In this document: positions 8,869 to 16,524 of the stretch, one piece after another
Layout of the letters: every line of letters starts with the position of its first letter
Numbering within the stretch: position 1 is the first letter of the stretch
Virus record (IMG/VR): IMGVR_UViG_3300044824_000332
Coordinates: 1-34,497 of that record
Direction: 5' to 3' (one strand)
DNA: 34,497 nucleotides
Source of the DNA: a virus
Notes under the pieces: generated by a model
What the model saw: the letters and a program-made list of their open reading frames with translations, nothing else
Database searches by the model: none
What the model was told of the DNA's origin: nothing
Program-made: the position numbers and the translations under genes

Positions 8869-9975
8869 TCAGAACTCCGCGCGCTCGCGCCGCGCTGATT
8901 CTCGCTTCAATTGATTGAACAGTTCCTCGCGATGCGCCCGCAGTGCGCCAATCGCATCACGCTCTACATTGCCGCCCGCCGCCGGCGCGTTGATCACGAC
9001 CGTCGGCGACGAGTTGATAGTGATCCCCGTGCGCACGCCGCTGTTATTCGGACCACGAGCGTTGCCCGATGGTTCCGCGAACTCGCGCTGAGAGAGATTT
9101 GCGGGCGGAATCACCGCGCGGATCGATGAAGCCATGCGATCCCTCGGGAGCAAGCCTGTCCCGGCTAACGCCGCTCGTTCTGCTTCCAGACTTCCTCGCG
9201 ATCGACTCGAACCTCGCCCTGCATCTGATCTCGGCGGCGATTCCGCATTCGCGACAACCATCCCCTGAGCAACTTCGTTCGCGCGGTGCGCCTGCTCGGC
9301 GAAATCGCTCGAGCTCTTCAATCCGGATTCTGTCGAGCGTCGGCCCGCATTGGAAATCGCCCAGGCTGCGCTTCCCGATTCAACTGAGCGTTCAACCCGC
9401 GACACAGCATCCGTCGCGAGAGACAATTCCCGAATCCCCCGGGACAAGCGGCCGCCAGCGTCGACCCTTGCCCTCGTGCGATGCCACGCATTCGCGTGAC
9501 CGCCACGCCTTCCTCGTGACTCTCCATCGATCGCGCCATCCGAGTCTTTCAGCCGCGGCATCGAAGTTGCCGCCTCGTTGCCCCTGATGCTGTCACTTAC
9601 TCGCGCAGTCGCATTCAGCACCCTGGCGCCCGCGGCGAACGTCCGAATTAATTGCGCAGCGCTCGCAGTCTTTCTCCAACCGTTTCTTCCATTTCGACCT
9701 GGATCGTCGTCTGCTCGGCTCTGAGAGCCGTCACCACGAGTCTCTCCGTTCGCGAGAGATCCTGCCTCCGGACGATGATCGTATTTCAGAAAGGAAGCAT
9801 GCGCGGGGAGCTGCCAGCGATGATCTGCGGTTATTCCGATGCCAGCAGTCGCCCGCGCGATCCGGACGCTCTCTCCTGCGAAGCCGGCCATCCGGTCAAG
9901 ATTGCTGAGCGCGCGCGCCGACTTCGATCCGCTAATCTTCGCCGGCGTGTCGATTGTTTTGGATTGCCTCGCCAT
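8869..9975 (-). CDS. Short tape-measure-like tail protein (possible remnant)
   Basis: Product is 368 aa in the slot where P2- and Mu-type tails carry the tape measure. The last 55 residues (TINSSPTVVINAPAAGGN then ALRAHREELFNQLKRESARR) match the usual C-terminal pattern of tape measures of this type: a beta strand with SPT and a charged helix ending R-R-x-R-x-x-F. The rest is unlike a normal tape measure. It is 2-3 times shorter, lacks hydrophobic segments, and is Arg/Ser/Gly-rich. Around 9660-9790 a second minus-strand frame reads as a good amphipathic helix (RTERLVVTALRAEQTTIQVE) for about 45 codons. That could mean a frameshift or decay of a once longer gene. The start has no clear Shine-Dalgarno. 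Confidence 0.5.
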   Translation of the reverse strand: MARQSKTIDTPAKISGSKSARALSNLDRMAGFAGESVRIARATAGIGITADHRWQLPAHASFLKYDHRPEAGSLANGETRGDGSQSRADDDPGRNGRNGWRKTASAAQLIRTFAAGARVLNATARVSDSIRGNEAATSMPRLKDSDGAIDGESRGRRGGHANAWHRTRARVDAGGRLSRGIRELSLATDAVSRVERSVESGSAAWAISNAGRRSTESGLKSSSDFAEQAHRANEVAQGMVVANAESPPRSDAGRGSSRSRGSLEAERAALAGTGLLPRDRMASSIRAVIPPANLSQREFAEPSGNARGPNNSGVRTGITINSSPTVVINAPAAGGNVERDAIGALRAHREELFNQLKRESARRERAEF

Positions 9976-10013
9976 CTGATGATTCGCTCTGATGCCGCGA
10001 TTGTGGGGTTCAA

Positions 10014-10316
10014 CTAGGCTCGCGCGACGTTACGTTCGAACGGGCGCCGTTGAGAGGTCGCGGCCTCCACTCGCAACGGACGTCCTACGAGTTCCTTCCC
10101 GTTCATCGCCCGCAGCGCGACCGCAGCGTCCTCCTCATTCGTCATCTCGACAAATCCGAACCCGCGCGAGCGCCCGTCGAAACGGTCACGCACGATCTCG
10201 GCTCGTTCCACTCCGCCAATCCCGGCAAAGGCTTCACGCAAATCGCCATCGCCCAACGAAAAACTCAGATTCCCTACAAATAGTCTCACGCCCATCGTCT
10301 CACCATCTCGCGTCAT
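10014..10316 (-). CDS. RRM-type RNA-binding protein inserted in tail operon
   Basis: Product is 100 aa and is a single RNA recognition motif. RNP2 is LFVGNL (residues 12-17) and RNP1 is RGFGFVEM (51-58); both have the aromatic residues used for base stacking. The beta-alpha-beta spacing and the AVALRAMNGKELVGRPLRV close are canonical. Bacterial RRM proteins (cyanobacterial Rbp type and relatives) are single-domain, around 80-110 aa, and often linked to cold response, but their targets are mostly unknown. It sits between the tail chaperone E' and the tape-measure gene, where known contractile phages have nothing. Start may be 10316 or the internal ATG at 10295. The last 15 residues are basic. 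Confidence 0.9.
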   Translation of the reverse strand: MTRDGETMGVRLFVGNLSFSLGDGDLREAFAGIGGVERAEIVRDRFDGRSRGFGFVEMTNEEDAAVALRAMNGKELVGRPLRVEAATSQRRPFERNVARA

Positions 10317-10362
10317 TAGTTACTTCACGCATTGCGCTATAGTCACTGTAATTACTACTCAT
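10300..10362 (-). CDS. Possible 20-aa peptide overlapping E' stop
   Basis: An ATG overlaps the stop of the E' frame as ATGA, in the way most genes here are coupled. It opens a 20-codon frame (MSSNYSDYSAMREV...) that ends at TGA just inside the RRM gene. It is in the same frame as the tape-measure-like gene 325 bp downstream, so it may be the stranded original start of that gene, or a coupling leader for the RRM gene. Nothing else supports expression. Confidence 0.2.
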   Translation of the reverse strand: MSSNYSDYSAMREVTNDARW

Positions 10363-10819
10363 GATTCGCCCCCTCCGCCGCGTTCGACGCGCATCCGTTC
10401 ATAATCCGTCATCGCGTCGAGCCAGTACGACAGCTCCACAAAGTCCATCCCGCTCAGCTCCCGGACGGAGAATCCGAACTGGACGAGGCCTGCGAAGCAC
10501 GCTGCGGAGGGCGGTCGAAATTTCGGTCGAGCACCTCGTCCTGTAGCGCCATCACGTCCGCAAGATCCATCTCGAGAACGTCCTCGTACACGATCTTGCG
10601 CCCGTCCACGCGCGTCAGCTCCGCGATTAGCGCAAATATCACCGCGCTCGAGTCGCCACCCGCCGCTGCCCGTTGCGCCCGCATCAAGTCCCGTCCATGA
10701 CCTTTGCGCACCTCGGCGCGCGAGCCCGAAGGTAAATCGATGCTCTGGGTATCTTCTTCCTCTTTCGTTTCCGGGCCGCCGATACGCACTCCATTCACCG
10801 TAATTTCATCGGTCTTCAT
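10359..10819 (-). CDS. Tail assembly chaperone E-E' frameshift product
   Basis: A -1 ribosomal frameshift at 10517-10523 would join the first 101 residues of E to 52 codons of a second frame, giving 153 aa. The second frame has no start of its own but reads as a good protein: FSVRELSGMDFVELSYWLDA then MTDYERMR, which resembles the Met-x-x-x-E-L-x-x-W segments of P2 E' and related GpE proteins. It ends at TGA 10359-10361. In many tailed phages this G/GT-type fusion binds the tape measure and recruits tube subunits. The evidence here is the heptamer plus the sensible downstream frame. Actual shifting is not shown. Confidence 0.72.
10454..10819 (-). CDS. E: Tail assembly chaperone E (Mu gp41 / P2 E type)
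   Basis: Product is 121 aa from the unshifted frame. It has an N-terminal beta-rich domain (EITVNGVRI, IDLPSGSRAEVRKGHGRD), then helices (AVIFALIAELTRVDGRKIVYED, LADVMALQDEV), as in Mu gp41-type tail chaperones. The Ser-rich end (SSSSDSPSGS) after residue 105 is what results when the ribosome does not shift. The gene follows the tail tube gene, the standard location. A longer frameshifted form is described separately. Confidence 0.8.
   Translation of the reverse strand: MKTDEITVNGVRIGGPETKEEEDTQSIDLPSGSRAEVRKGHGRDLMRAQRAAAGGDSSAVIFALIAELTRVDGRKIVYEDVLEMDLADVMALQDEVLDRNFDRPPQRASQASSSSDSPSGS
10517..10523 (-). other. Slippery heptamer A AAT TTC for -1 frameshift
   Basis: On the minus strand the sequence reads A AAT TTC in the zero frame of gene E, an exact X-XXY-YYZ heptamer. 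Slipping back one base re-pairs AAT/TTC tRNAs on AAA/TTT. The -1 frame is then open for 52 codons to 10359 while the zero frame stops at 10454. The -1 frame is also open upstream. No obvious stimulatory stem-loop was identified by eye. Confidence 0.75.
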
Positions 10820-10860
10820 TAGTCATCGCCCCCGTCTGCCGGTTTCAATGCAATCCCCGG

Positions 10861-11379
10861 TCAGCCGCCGAGATTTGAGCGGAAAGTACTCAGTTGGTCG
10901 ACACCGCCGACTACGTAGATATTGGCGAATACGTCGTACAAGTATATTTGGACTCCCGCCACGTATAACTCACAGTGATAGATACTTATCACCGACGTGG
11001 TCTCGACCATTTTATGCTGGCGGAAAGTGGGACTTCCGGCATCCTTGAAGATTCCCGTCATCAGGTACACCACCGGGAGCTGCGCGCTTCGGCCCTGGCT
11101 GGTGTACTGCTCCAGATTTCCCCGCGCCTGGAACGAATGTGTTTGGAACGGACTGGTTGACATCGTAAGCGTACTCGCGTCGAACGACGTCCACTTGATT
11201 TTCGACTCGAGCTTTTCCACGCCCGCCCACAGTTCAGCCGTTCCGGCCATCCCCAGGCCCTTGTAGTCAATCATCTTGTGCTTGGGATTGGCGATCTCGA
11301 TCTCTTCGGCCCGGCCCAGCAGTCCGACGCCGTCGATGTATATATTTGCGTTAGTCAGTGAGTTGATCTGGATATTCAT
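10861..11379 (-). CDS. FII: Major tail tube protein (P2 FII)
   Basis: Product is 172 aa, the usual length of P2 FII-type tube proteins. Family features are the N-terminal INSLTNANIYIDGVGLLGRA, EIANPKHKMIDYKGLGMAGT near residues 28-47, and LESKIKWTSFD. Subunits stack as hexameric rings to form the inner tube through which DNA or the spike passes. AGGGG lies six bases before the ATG. It directly follows the sheath gene. Confidence 0.93.
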   Translation of the reverse strand: MNIQINSLTNANIYIDGVGLLGRAEEIEIANPKHKMIDYKGLGMAGTAELWAGVEKLESKIKWTSFDASTLTMSTSPFQTHSFQARGNLEQYTSQGRSAQLPVVYLMTGIFKDAGSPTFRQHKMVETTSVISIYHCELYVAGVQIYLYDVFANIYVVGGVDQLSTFRSNLGG

Positions 11380-11404
11380 CCTGTTCCCCTGGTATCCGCG
11401 CGAG

Positions 11405-12946
11405 TTACGACGTCGCTCCCGCCGCTGCAGTTATCGGACTCGTCTGTCCGAGTTGCTGCAGCAGCGTCACGTCTATGAATGCCTCAAAGGTGATTCTTTC
11501 CGCGGGTGGCGGGGGCATTACGTCGATGTCAAAGACCAGTTGCCCGGCGGCGACCTGCGTGGCAGGATTTTCCGCCGGGTCGAAGCTTGCCGCGCCGGCT
11601 ACTAGTGCGCCGCGCTGGATAAGCGATCTGATGAATGCGTTGGCGCTGGCGAGGATCGCGTCGATCAGCGCGTTCGAAATCGGCTGGTCGATAAACTGGA
11701 GCATCGCCAGTTCCAGCGATTCCTCGATTACGTCCATCGTGCGCCGTACCGAGATAAAATTGTCCGGCGCGGTTGATGCCGGGTACGCCGCGCTCCGATT
11801 GCCCCACACCCGAAGTCCGGTGCCGAATGCGTTGAACACCGTCACGATTCCAGCCGCATTCAGATTATTGGTGTCGGACGACGCGTCGAGAATAGACGCG
11901 TAGAGCTGAACGTCGGGCCCGAGCATTCCATCGACCTGCGTGTTGGATGGCGACCACCAGTAACCCTGCGCCAGGTCTTTGGCCGCGATCGCTCCGGCCA
12001 CCCACTGTGAATATGGACCCACCGAGTTCGCGTTGAATTGCGACGTCACCGGCGTCCCTGAAGTGCTGAGCGTGACGCCAGTCGGCACGATTCCCGTGTC
12101 GTAGAACGTCTCTTGCGGATAGCAGAGAACTGTTCGGTTGCTCGACGTTGCGAAGGCATTGCCCACGACTCCGCGATTGGCTATCGCGGCCGCTACTGCG
12201 GTCGAAGGCGGCGAATCGACGAGCGCCGTCGCGCGAATCTTGATCGCCATGGCGTCGATTGCAGCCGCAACGGAGGCGTCCTGCGAGTAGCCCGGCGCAA
12301 TCAGTATCTTGGGAAAGAATCCCATCGTCCCGTAGGTCGTCTGAAATGCCTGCATCCCCGTGTACACGCCGCCCGTAAATTCCCCGATCACGTCAGCGTC
12401 CGCCACCTTCGACGGATCCGCGTAGTTGAATGCGACCAACACGCTGGCGCCGGCGGTAATATGTCCTCCCGATCCAGTCGGCACGATCGTAATCGCACCA
12501 TTCACCGCGTCGAGCGTATAGTCAGTGCCCGCGACATAGGTAGTACCGGCAGGATTACTGGTGACTACCACGTTGGACACGCCCATGTGGCCGAGATTGA
12601 TAGCTCCCTGCGCGTTGAAGGTGAATGCCGTCGCAGCTATCGCCGTGAAATGTATGCTGGGATTGAACACGTTGACGACGATGGCCTGTCCCGCTCCCTG
12701 CGCCTGGATCGCCGCGAGCGCATACGGAATCGAGTATCCGCGAACTACCCGTCCGAAGTTTGCCGCGTCGCGCGCTGACGAGACCAACGCAGGCGTGTTG
12801 GGCGGCGCCGCGACCGACGGCGATTCCACCGCCCACGACGGCGCCGTCCCGACCAGTCCAATCACCGCCGACTTGACGACCGTGACCGGGACCGGCCCAT
12901 TAGGTACTTCGATTACCTCAACTCCGTGTAAGAAACTCGCTGGCAT
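11405..12946 (-). CDS. FI: Contractile tail sheath protein (P2 FI)
   Basis: Product is 513 aa. The N-terminus (FLHGVEVIEVPNGPVPVTVV then SAVIGLVGTAP) and the C-terminal region with VRRTMDVIEESLELAMLQFI and AGQLVFDIDVMPPPPAERIT are diagnostic of the phage tail sheath family. The middle (about 110-180, AQGAINLGHMGVSN, AGTDYTLDAVNGAITIV) is an inserted surface beta domain that varies between phages and makes this protein longer than the P2 sheath. AGGTGA lies just before the ATG. Sheath contraction drives tube injection. Confidence 0.94.
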   Translation of the reverse strand: MPASFLHGVEVIEVPNGPVPVTVVKSAVIGLVGTAPSWAVESPSVAAPPNTPALVSSARDAANFGRVVRGYSIPYALAAIQAQGAGQAIVVNVFNPSIHFTAIAATAFTFNAQGAINLGHMGVSNVVVTSNPAGTTYVAGTDYTLDAVNGAITIVPTGSGGHITAGASVLVAFNYADPSKVADADVIGEFTGGVYTGMQAFQTTYGTMGFFPKILIAPGYSQDASVAAAIDAMAIKIRATALVDSPPSTAVAAAIANRGVVGNAFATSSNRTVLCYPQETFYDTGIVPTGVTLSTSGTPVTSQFNANSVGPYSQWVAGAIAAKDLAQGYWWSPSNTQVDGMLGPDVQLYASILDASSDTNNLNAAGIVTVFNAFGTGLRVWGNRSAAYPASTAPDNFISVRRTMDVIEESLELAMLQFIDQPISNALIDAILASANAFIRSLIQRGALVAGAASFDPAENPATQVAAGQLVFDIDVMPPPPAERITFEAFIDVTLLQQLGQTSPITAAAGATS

Positions 12947-12991
12947 GTGTCACCTGTTACTCAGTTGAATTGAATTACTATTTGTTCCGGC

Positions 12992-13813
12992 CTAGTTAGT
13001 CGGCTCGCTCTGGCCCGCTGTCGCAATAACCTCTTCGGCGTATGTGTATGCGAGCTGCACCGTCTCACCGGCGGAGATTGCACCGCCGGACAGTGCCGTG
13101 ACAATTCCGTTCGCGCGGTCGACCGAGAAGTCCGTGCCCTGGATCAGCGCTGCGCCGCCGGGACCCGTGATGCTCACGGCAAACACGTTGCCCTGGGGAA
13201 GCTGAACCTGCAGGTGCGAATCGAACGTGTACGCCGCCGCTCCGACCGTGATGGAAGTCTGTCCGCCTTCTTCCAGCGCTATACCCTTGATGAAGAGCGG
13301 GAACCCGTCCGGCTGCGAGGCTTCGACTGCCACTGTGCTCAGAGCGAACGTCGATGCGTACGTCCACACGCCGCCCTGCTTGTCGCGCTTTACGAATTTT
13401 TCACGCACCGGGTACATCTGGCGGCAGCCCGCAATCCGATATCCGGTCAGCGCGGTGCGGATGCCCTCGATGATCGCGTACGCGCCGGGACTCGGCCCCG
13501 ACGGGTCTCCACCGACCGCCCATCCGAGGTCACGCATCATTATCGCGATCTCGAACTCGAGTTTGCGTTCCTGGATTATCGCCGCGGTGTCGAGCAACTC
13601 GCCGTACTGCGCGCCCTTGTACATCACCAACGCCGCGCCCACGCGATGCGTCAGGCGCCAGCTCTCGGGCCGATCCGGATAGTGCGCGATTTCGATCGAG
13701 TTGATTTCCGAACTCAGTCGATTCACGATCGCGTCTTCGATCGTCGCGATATCGATCGCCGTCGGCGGCGTGAAGACCATGCCGTTCCACGGCGCGTCGA
13801 GCATGGCACCCAT
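12992..13813 (-). CDS. Mu gp37-like protein (DUF1834), probable tail terminator
   Basis: Product is 273 aa. The N-terminal 170 residues fit the Mu gp37 family: ATIEDAIVNRLSSEINSIEI, the segment PESWRLTHRVGAALVMYKGAQYG, and LEFEIAIMMRDLGW. The C-terminal 100 residues (SITVGAAAYTFDSHLQVQLP, TDFSVDRANGIVTALSGGAI) are a beta domain similar to that inserted in the sheath, possibly a shared surface module. gp37 family proteins are thought to cap the tail tube at the head end. The start has AAGGG eight bases upstream inside the previous gene's end. Confidence 0.82.
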   Translation of the reverse strand: MGAMLDAPWNGMVFTPPTAIDIATIEDAIVNRLSSEINSIEIAHYPDRPESWRLTHRVGAALVMYKGAQYGELLDTAAIIQERKLEFEIAIMMRDLGWAVGGDPSGPSPGAYAIIEGIRTALTGYRIAGCRQMYPVREKFVKRDKQGGVWTYASTFALSTVAVEASQPDGFPLFIKGIALEEGGQTSITVGAAAYTFDSHLQVQLPQGNVFAVSITGPGGAALIQGTDFSVDRANGIVTALSGGAISAGETVQLAYTYAEEVIATAGQSEPTN

Positions 13814-13814
13814 C

Positions 13815-14252
13815 TCAGTAGCCCTTCAGATTGCCGCGATTGAAGACGCGATCCGGCGCCCGCACGGTTTCCACCGCCCCTGCTGCCACGGGAGGTTCCT
13901 GGTTGTCGGCGGACAGACCGAGCGTGAGCTCGCCGGCCGCGACTTTCGTGAGCATCGCGACCGCGTCTTCATAACGCTTGCGCGCGTCTTCGAGGTCGTG
14001 CAGCGGTCGCAGCGATTGCAGCCGGTACATCGCGATATCGGTAGTCAGTCGGTTGAGAACAGCCGGCGGATCTGTCAGCGGGAGCGCGAAGCGCCCTTCG
14101 ATATATCCGTCGATTTCGGCGGAAGCGTCGGCAAGAGCCTGCGTTATCGGCGCGTCATTTACCGTGGTCGCCGTAGGGTCTTCATTACTCAGTTGAACAA
14201 GGTCTCGATTAGGGTATCGGTTGATCACGTCTTGCGCGGTCGCGTAACTCAC
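13815..14252 (-). CDS. Mu gp36-like protein (DUF1320), head-tail connector
   Basis: Product is 145 aa when started at GTG 14252, which has GAGG eight bases upstream; an in-frame ATG at 14318 lies inside a strong hairpin and is less likely. The sequence YATAQDVINRYPNRDLVQLS and AEIDGYIEGRFALPL with LTTDIAMYRL is typical of the DUF1320 family. These proteins are encoded between major capsid and gp37 in Mu-like phages and are considered head-completion or connector proteins. The stop is two bases before the next ATG. Confidence 0.87.
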   Translation of the reverse strand: MSYATAQDVINRYPNRDLVQLSNEDPTATTVNDAPITQALADASAEIDGYIEGRFALPLTDPPAVLNRLTTDIAMYRLQSLRPLHDLEDARKRYEDAVAMLTKVAAGELTLGLSADNQEPPVAAGAVETVRAPDRVFNRGNLKGY

Positions 14253-14297
14253 TGTCGTAACCTCATCGCGTCGGCACTGACTATTCCCCCGACAGGC

Positions 14298-14339
14298 CTC
14301 TCCGCGGGCGTCAGGCAACTGGCCTGCGCCCGCGGAGAG
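14298..14339 (-). terminator. Strong stem-loop after the major capsid gene
   Basis: Arms CTCTCCGCGGGCG (14298-14310) and CGCCCGCGGAGAG (14327-14339) are perfectly complementary. Inside them CAGGC and GCCTG add five pairs around a 5-base loop, with one unpaired T at 14311. It lies 80 bp past the gpT stop in the transcript. No U-run follows, so it is not a textbook intrinsic terminator. It could attenuate readthrough or protect or process the capsid message. The 14253-14420 gap otherwise holds only a doubtful Arg-rich 53-codon frame. Confidence 0.55.
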
Positions 14340-14420
14340 TGGGCACGCACTCCGGCGCCGCGGGCGGGAGGGGGACCCGCGCTAGGCCGGCTCAGGGAAA
14401 CTGGTTTCATCTCCGCGTCC

Positions 14421-15365
14421 TTACGCCAGGAACTCACTGACTATAAGGTCCGCGCTGTTGCGCCAGATGTTCGAGGTCGAGACGGTCGCGCTCGCGCCGG
14501 TGCCGGCCATGAACTCGGAGTTCAGCAGTTGACGCGCGACTTCCTCAAGCGTCGGCGGGACCAGCAGATACACGCCGCTGCGGCTCGACAGCGCGCCAAA
14601 TGGCTGTCCCGCGTCGGTTTTGAACGCTCTCATCGCGGCGCGCACCGCTCCGTAGTTGGCCGGATTGCTGAGATCCGTGTTGCTGGCGTATGCCAACTGC
14701 CAGAGCCCGACGCCGGTGTTGGCCCGCCCGTCCACGCCGTAGCGAAACTCGCGCCGGTTGAACACCGCCTCATCGGTGACGGTATTCATTCGCGTAACTG
14801 CGTATTCGCGCCGCAGCTGAAAGATGAACGGGCGAATCACCCGCGACGCATCGATCAGGAACCAGTACGCACCCGACCCGCTCGAGTTGATATTCGCCGC
14901 GCTGGTTCCGCTCTGTCCCATCAGCCCGACAGGATGACTCGCCGAAAAGAAAGGCACCCCGTCGAAGCCGACGACATCGCCTGGATTCGCCACCGCGTCT
15001 TTGATCATCGCGAACAGCAGCATGTCCGGATGCACCTTGGTGTCCCATCCAAGCTGCTCGATGATCGGCTCGTACGCGCCGTAGGTATCGTCCTCGATAT
15101 CGTTGCGATCGATCGCGACCGTATCCTCGAAGTTCCGATTGACTATTGTGTATTCGTGCGTCTCGAGCGCTTGAATTACTCTTTCGCCTAGCCACTCGCG
15201 GAACTTGGTAGTCCGGCCGAGCCATGGATAGGTAGTCTGGCGCGACGCCGAACGCACCACGCTCGTGATCTGTTCGTAGTATGACGGCGGCTTCTCGAAC
15301 CCGCGCTGGAAGACGACGTCGAAGCCGGTGAACAATGCGGTCAGATTCGCTGCACTGATTTCCAT
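14421..15365 (-). CDS. T: Major capsid protein gpT (Mu-like)
   Basis: Product is 314 aa, the normal length of Mu gpT-type coat proteins. Family features are the N-terminal AANLTALFTGFDVVFQRGFE, YPWLGRTTKFREWLGERVI, FEDTVAIDRNDIEDDTYG, and GVPFFSASHPVG in the middle. These subunits build the icosahedral head. GAGGAAG lies 8-9 bases before the ATG. It sits between the decoration protein and gp36, as in Mu relatives. Confidence 0.94.
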   Translation of the reverse strand: MEISAANLTALFTGFDVVFQRGFEKPPSYYEQITSVVRSASRQTTYPWLGRTTKFREWLGERVIQALETHEYTIVNRNFEDTVAIDRNDIEDDTYGAYEPIIEQLGWDTKVHPDMLLFAMIKDAVANPGDVVGFDGVPFFSASHPVGLMGQSGTSAANINSSGSGAYWFLIDASRVIRPFIFQLRREYAVTRMNTVTDEAVFNRREFRYGVDGRANTGVGLWQLAYASNTDLSNPANYGAVRAAMRAFKTDAGQPFGALSSRSGVYLLVPPTLEEVARQLLNSEFMAGTGASATVSTSNIWRNSADLIVSEFLA

Positions 15366-15406
15366 CTAATTCTTCCTCGTCTTCGTTTTTCCCGTGATGG
15401 TTGTCA

Positions 15407-15889
15407 TCACGCGGCTCCGGCCGCCTGATGCCAGAAATCCACCCACACCTGGCCGCTCGGATCGATCGCAACCACGGTTCCGGCCGCCGCGTATTGCTGC
15501 ACGCTCGCGCCACTTGCGCGATCGGTCGCCGTGACGTTGTTGTCGTCGAGCGCAAAGCAGATGAGTCCGACCTGCGCCGCGCCAACCGATCCATCCGTCG
15601 CGTAGAGGAACACTCCCTTGCGCGCCGTGATCGAAATCGCGCCCGCGGCGCCTGGATTGTTAATCGCGTTCTGCCCGGGGATTCCGTTGCTCACGTATTC
15701 GGCGCGCCCAACGATCTTGAGCGGGTTCGCGACAGTCGTGGTCGCGGACGCCGGCACCGCATTGCCCGCCGCGTTCAGCGCGACGATCCCGCCCAGGTAG
15801 ATGTTGGTGTTCGCTTCGACCGGGTAAACGCGCATCCTGCCGCCATCGGCCATCTCGGGCGTGTTTCGCGCATTAGTTAGAGCCGCCAT
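15407..15889 (-). CDS. Capsid decoration / cement protein
   Basis: Product is 160 aa. The small, beta-rich, Ala/Gly/Val-dominated sequence has PVEANTNIYLGGIVALNAAG near the start and SISITARKGVFLY-like strands in the middle, a pattern of DUF2190-type or lambda D-like capsid cement proteins. Its place between protease and major capsid matches the decoration gene of Mu-like phages. AAGGGTG lies about eight bases before the ATG. No catalytic residues are evident. Function is inferred from position and composition. Confidence 0.7.
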   Translation of the reverse strand: MAALTNARNTPEMADGGRMRVYPVEANTNIYLGGIVALNAAGNAVPASATTTVANPLKIVGRAEYVSNGIPGQNAINNPGAAGAISITARKGVFLYATDGSVGAAQVGLICFALDDNNVTATDRASGASVQQYAAAGTVVAIDPSGQVWVDFWHQAAGAA

Positions 15890-15948
15890 CTTTTCACCCT
15901 TGTTGATGCGCGCCGGCGCGGCCGCTTCGCAGCCGCGCCAGGCGCGAG

Positions 15949-16524
15949 TTAGTCTTGGTTGCTTCGAAAGTCGGCGCTGCGGATTTCCGCATTTCGGAGC
16001 TCGGCGTCGGCGCGTTCGAGGCTCAGGAAGTCCGCGCGTCCGCGCTTGCGCCGGATGAACTCCGAATGCTTGAGGCCGAGTTGCGAGCAGATGGCGAGCT
16101 CCGCCGCGTTAAGCCCGCCCGCTCGTCTCTCCGCCGGCGGCTCTCCCACCATTCCCAGATTCTCGCCGACGATAGACGGCTGCTTGGCGGCGAACGCCTG
16201 GAATCCCCGCGCGTCCGCGGCACAGTACGCGATCGCCCACTCGCGCTGCGCCGGCGCGATTTTGCCCGCGCGAATCGCCGCTTCCACCGTATGCGCGGCG
16301 CGCTCGCGCGCGCGCTCGGCCTTGAGCGCGTTGAGCTCGGTAAGGGCGCGCTCGAACTCCGCCATCGCCACATAATGCGCCGGGTCGTGCGCGTGCGCGC
16401 CGGTCGTTGACGCCGCCGCATCTGGGGCCGCGCGCAGCTCGCGCACCCTTGCGACGACGTCCGCGACCGTCGCATCGCCATCGAGGTTCAGCAGCTCGCG
16501 CAACTCTTGAGTTGGAAATTCCAT
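15949..16524 (-). CDS. Internal-start scaffold protein (Mu Z-like)
   Basis: An in-frame ATG at codon 189 of the protease gene is preceded by AAGGA with 7-bp spacing, a better ribosome site than the main start has. It would give a 191-aa protein beginning MEFPTQELRELLNLDGDATV. Mu makes its scaffold gpZ in just this way, from the C-terminal half of gpI. The product is helical, rich in Ala, Glu and Arg (ALTELNALKAERARERAAH), as scaffolds usually are. Confidence 0.62.
   Translation of the reverse strand: MEFPTQELRELLNLDGDATVADVVARVRELRAAPDAAASTTGAHAHDPAHYVAMAEFERALTELNALKAERARERAAHTVEAAIRAGKIAPAQREWAIAYCAADARGFQAFAAKQPSIVGENLGMVGEPPAERRAGGLNAAELAICSQLGLKHSEFIRRKRGRADFLSLERADAELRNAEIRSADFRSNQD

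Noticed and set aside
9652-10017. 121-aa plus-strand gene antisense to the tape-measure slot
   Set aside because: Ser/Arg-rich, no recognisable domain. The minus strand has the tape-measure-like C-terminus and operon context.
14249-14410. 53-aa gene between capsid and gp36
   Set aside because: The frame is Arg/Pro-rich, runs through the strong hairpin, and resembles no Mu gp35-type protein I know.
13701-15191. 496-aa plus-strand reading frame
   Set aside because: It lies antisense to gp36 and the major capsid gene, is Arg-rich and has no domain-like segment. It is a shadow of GC-rich coding on the other strand.
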